A stretch of 64,000 nt of DNA from Zerene cesonia (taxonomy: Eukaryota; Arthropoda; Insecta; Lepidoptera; Pieridae): contig NC_052122.1 of NCBI RefSeq assembly GCF_012273895.1, positions 10,974,001 through 11,038,000 on the forward strand. Direction: 5' to 3'. A program made the translations under genes and the position numbers. The notes beneath the pieces were generated by a model. The model searched no databases. It was not told the DNA's origin and saw only the letters and a list, made by a program, of their open reading frames with translations. This document shows positions 61,266 to 64,000 of the stretch, piece after piece (the stretch's first letter is position 1; every line of letters begins with the position of its first letter).

Positions 61266-62494
61266 CATTACTGTATATGTTGCATGTTTATTGGCTCACT
61301 ATAAATTATGTCTTTCTTTGCTATACTATATATAGTTGAGCTATAACTCAACAAAATTGCGTAATTAGAAATCAGCTTCATAAAATCAAGAACTTTGATG
61401 ACATTTACGAACCCAACTTATGGATATCATACCTTTATTATATAACTCGGAGTAGGTGTTTTTAACATTGCTAAAAAATAGGATAACAAAATTAATTTAT
61501 TATTTCAATAGTCAAACGGTACCGGACATATGCAGTGCATGTTCTCTGAAGAAATTTCTTTCAGGATAGTTCCTACCTGAATGTTTGTAACACGGCACTT
61601 GTAATACCTTGGAAAAGGAATCTAGTTGAGCGAATGAATGTTTGAGTTTAGCATCCTTTCAGCTAATTAGAGTTGAAGAAGGCTTAGGTATATAATACTC
61701 AGTCCCTATTTCACACGTCGTAGGCATACTTCGTGTTATTATACAGTCAAATCTCGACATTACAATGCTTTTAGCCTATAAATGATGTTTTGTATTAAGC
61801 ACTATTATGGTTTACAGAATTGTTCGTGATTCAATACGTAACATGTATTGATTATAGGTTCTTTATTTCATTATGCGAGCTAGCGTATGAGCTGGTCTAC
61901 TATAATAGTTTATTTTAAACTATAAACAGTGACTGAATGTAATTACTAACCAAGGTTAGTATACTCTCTCATCTCATCTTGCAAACAGCTACGTATGGGG
62001 TGCCTTGGTGGCATTGTCGTCATATTATTATAAGTCTGTTAGTACCAAATTTGGAGGTACGGTAGCACCCTCACTAAGACAAGGCAAACGAATCGCAAGG
62101 GCACTATCTACCTTTTCGAAGCGCTTTGTTCGACCATCATCATAAAAGACGAGAGAGATTAAGTGAGAAATTCTTCAAAAAATAAAAACAGAATGAAATC
62201 TCGTTAATACAGTTCCATGTAAGATGTGGCCATAACAAGACTAGAGAACTTACACCATCAAAAAGATATCCGAACCCATGTAGACTCAAAGCTTTTTACT
62301 GTATACGCCTTCACTCTACAAGTTCTCACAGAACAAACCCAATGCCTCAGTTTAAATATGAGACCGATTCGCTACTACAAGATCTATTGTAATAAGTTGA
62401 TAATTTGCTGATGATGATGAGATGCTGCCGCACTAAGCCAAGGCCTGTAACACAGCACGCAGCGCTGGAACCCCACAGACCATTTTATAATGTA

Positions 62495-62675
62495 CTAGCT
62501 GCGCCCCACGGTTTTACCCGCGTAAGTCCGTATCAAAAAGTTGCCTTATGTTATTCCAGTTGTCCAGCTGTCTACGTACCAAATTTCAATACAATCGGTT
62601 CAGTAGTTTTTGCGTGAAAGAGCAACAAACGCACACACATCCTTACAAACTTTCGCATTTATAATATTAGTACGA
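62495..62675 (-). mobile_element. Lep1-like non-autonomous Helitron with intact ends, minus orientation
   Basis: Plus strand A|ctagctgcgccccacggttt (minus ...CTAG|T), 3' hairpin cacgg/ccgcg region, tgtccagctgtctacgtacc, cgtgaaagagcaacaaacgc, and right end attagtacga|t (minus A|TCGTACTAAT). 181 bases, no coding capacity. Confidence 0.85.
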
Positions 62676-64000
62676 TTCTTAACGATAAAGTTGTAAATTA
62701 TAAATATGTAAGTAATCATATAAAAAGAAAAGTGATTTATGCGATAGTTCCACAATTATAAACGTTGAATTCAATCAATTTTTTCTTTATCACACCCAGC
62801 GATTGTAACCTGATTGGCTTCTGATCAGATAAAATATTAAACGAGATTCGTCCTCAAAGTCAAAGATAAACCAGCTTGTAACGATAGTGTAGGAAAAAAA
62901 AATCTGTTGGAAAACTGAGCTTTTATACTTTGAATGATATAGAATATAAGAAACAGAAGTATCGACAAAACAATATATGAAATTAATCGAAAGAATAGTT
63001 AGGTGGTAATATTTATTTAAGATTACAACAAAAAAGTCGTTTAATAGAAGTAACAGTTATATAATTATCTAAAGTTCACAATATTATCTAAACCTAGACA
63101 AGTCTAATAGCTTTGCGTAGCTTACATACAAAAGTCTGACACTGTCCTAAGTCCACCTTGTAATTCCAAGGCATATTTATGAAGAATCATTATGTACTCA
63201 GAGAGACTGTTGCGAAGTTTTCATCTTTGAAAAATTGTAAGCGGTCTTTACAAATACGCTTATTTGATACGGTCTTTGTGTTTCTTTGTAAAGAGTTTTT
63301 AACTTTCATGTTAGTTTGTATAAAACTCAGATTTTTTTCCTGTTGACTGTGTTGGTTACACAAAGGTGTACTTAGAAAACACACCTTTTTATAAAGGTTC
63401 GAATTAAAACATTGTTTTTTCTTGGAAACATAATTAAGCTACGAACACATGTCGCTTTAAAAAATGATGAGAAGTACGCCTTAAAGACTCTAGTTAATAA
63501 TTGAGAATCGGCTCAATATTATGTATTAAACCCAATGTGTACGCAAATAGCCAATAACCCAATTTTACTGCAACTATTATACCAATATACTAGTCTTTAA
63601 GATATTATACGAGCCTATCCCTCTATTACCTTCATACTAGTCTATCGAGACGGCTACCAACTGCGCCAGCCGATCATACGCTGAAAACCACCCAAAGGGC
63701 GCATAGTAATGACAGTGGAAAATTTCCAAAACGCCACATCATTTGTCAACGCCACTCAGCTTTCCTCCCATTGAATGTTATAACCGGCAGAGACGTCAAC
63801 TGTAATCGACCGCTTCATTCATAATATTTAACGTGCCTTACGTTTTTTTTGCTCTGCAGCTAATTTTGCGCCCAATTATGAGGCGTTTATACAGTCCTGC
63901 CAGTCAGCTTTCAATTTCGAGACGACCCTCCGTTTTCGATACAGTGATTTATTAGGCGGATTAAATTTATACGGCAGTATCTTGTGCGCTTAATAAGAAT

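Larger units (their letters stand above)
60291..64000. other. Right-hand flank, no gene recognised
   Basis: AT-rich DNA with a SINE (61035-61265) and a Helitron (62495-62675). A possible splice donor (ccac|gtgagt on minus, near 60558) follows a good acceptor-like tract (tattttgtttgcag) 37 bases earlier, but the segment does not join the 60219-60290 frame. Confidence 0.4.

Noticed and set aside
1..64000. tRNA, rRNA or CRISPR features
   Set aside because: Only decayed tRNA-like promoter boxes inside SINEs were seen; no cloverleaf-length candidate and no regularly spaced direct repeats. The HSE array is not CRISPR, because its spacers are near-identical.

Overview
This is animal nuclear DNA, almost certainly from a moth or butterfly. 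It is AT-rich, genes are split into many exons with GT..AG introns, and intergenic DNA and long introns carry short repeats typical of Lepidoptera: Lep1-like non-autonomous Helitrons with A|TC...CTAG|T boundaries, tRNA-derived SINEs and an A-tailed SINE family. No bacterial, organellar, rRNA or CRISPR feature was seen. The species cannot be named from the sequence alone.

Left part (1-7063). A minus-strand gene starts at 1308 and leaves the window to the left. Its first coding exon encodes a proline-rich N-terminus with PPPY and PPSY motifs, as in insect LITAF-like proteins. Head to head with it, 1.85 kb away, is a complete seven-exon parvin gene (3154-7063, plus strand, 368 codons) with both calponin-homology domains. 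A decayed non-LTR reverse-transcriptase fragment (about 2080-2720, minus) lies between them.

Middle part (7064-30194). A complete EVI5-type RabGAP gene lies on the minus strand, convergent with parvin. Fifteen coding exons join in frame into 817 codons: a TBC domain with intact arginine and glutamine fingers, then a long coiled coil. Exons 2-15 are secure and exon 1 is well supported by splice phase. Two further exons may reflect alternative promoters: a phase-compatible first exon at 24894-25002 preceded by four GATA motifs, and a symmetric 72-nt exon at 60219-60290. The intron between exons 12 and 13 is largely made of a 3.5-copy tandem repeat whose core is a run of 5-bp blocks matching the heat-shock element (up to 12 blocks in a row). 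This is the most unusual structure in the window.

Right part (30195-64000). About 34 kb without a convincing gene apart from the 72-nt candidate exon. It holds many short mobile-element copies, two strong inverted repeats (32660-32703 and 56424-56474), a canonical RFX X-box palindrome (58108-58121), an AP-1-centred palindrome (39204-39222) and a pair of CTCF-like motifs flanking a YY1/Pho-like motif (46025-46155).

The three genes do not form a pathway. Parvin acts at integrin adhesions, EVI5 in Rab-controlled trafficking and LITAF-like proteins at endosomal membranes. Any functional link between adhesion turnover and endosomal recycling here would be speculation.
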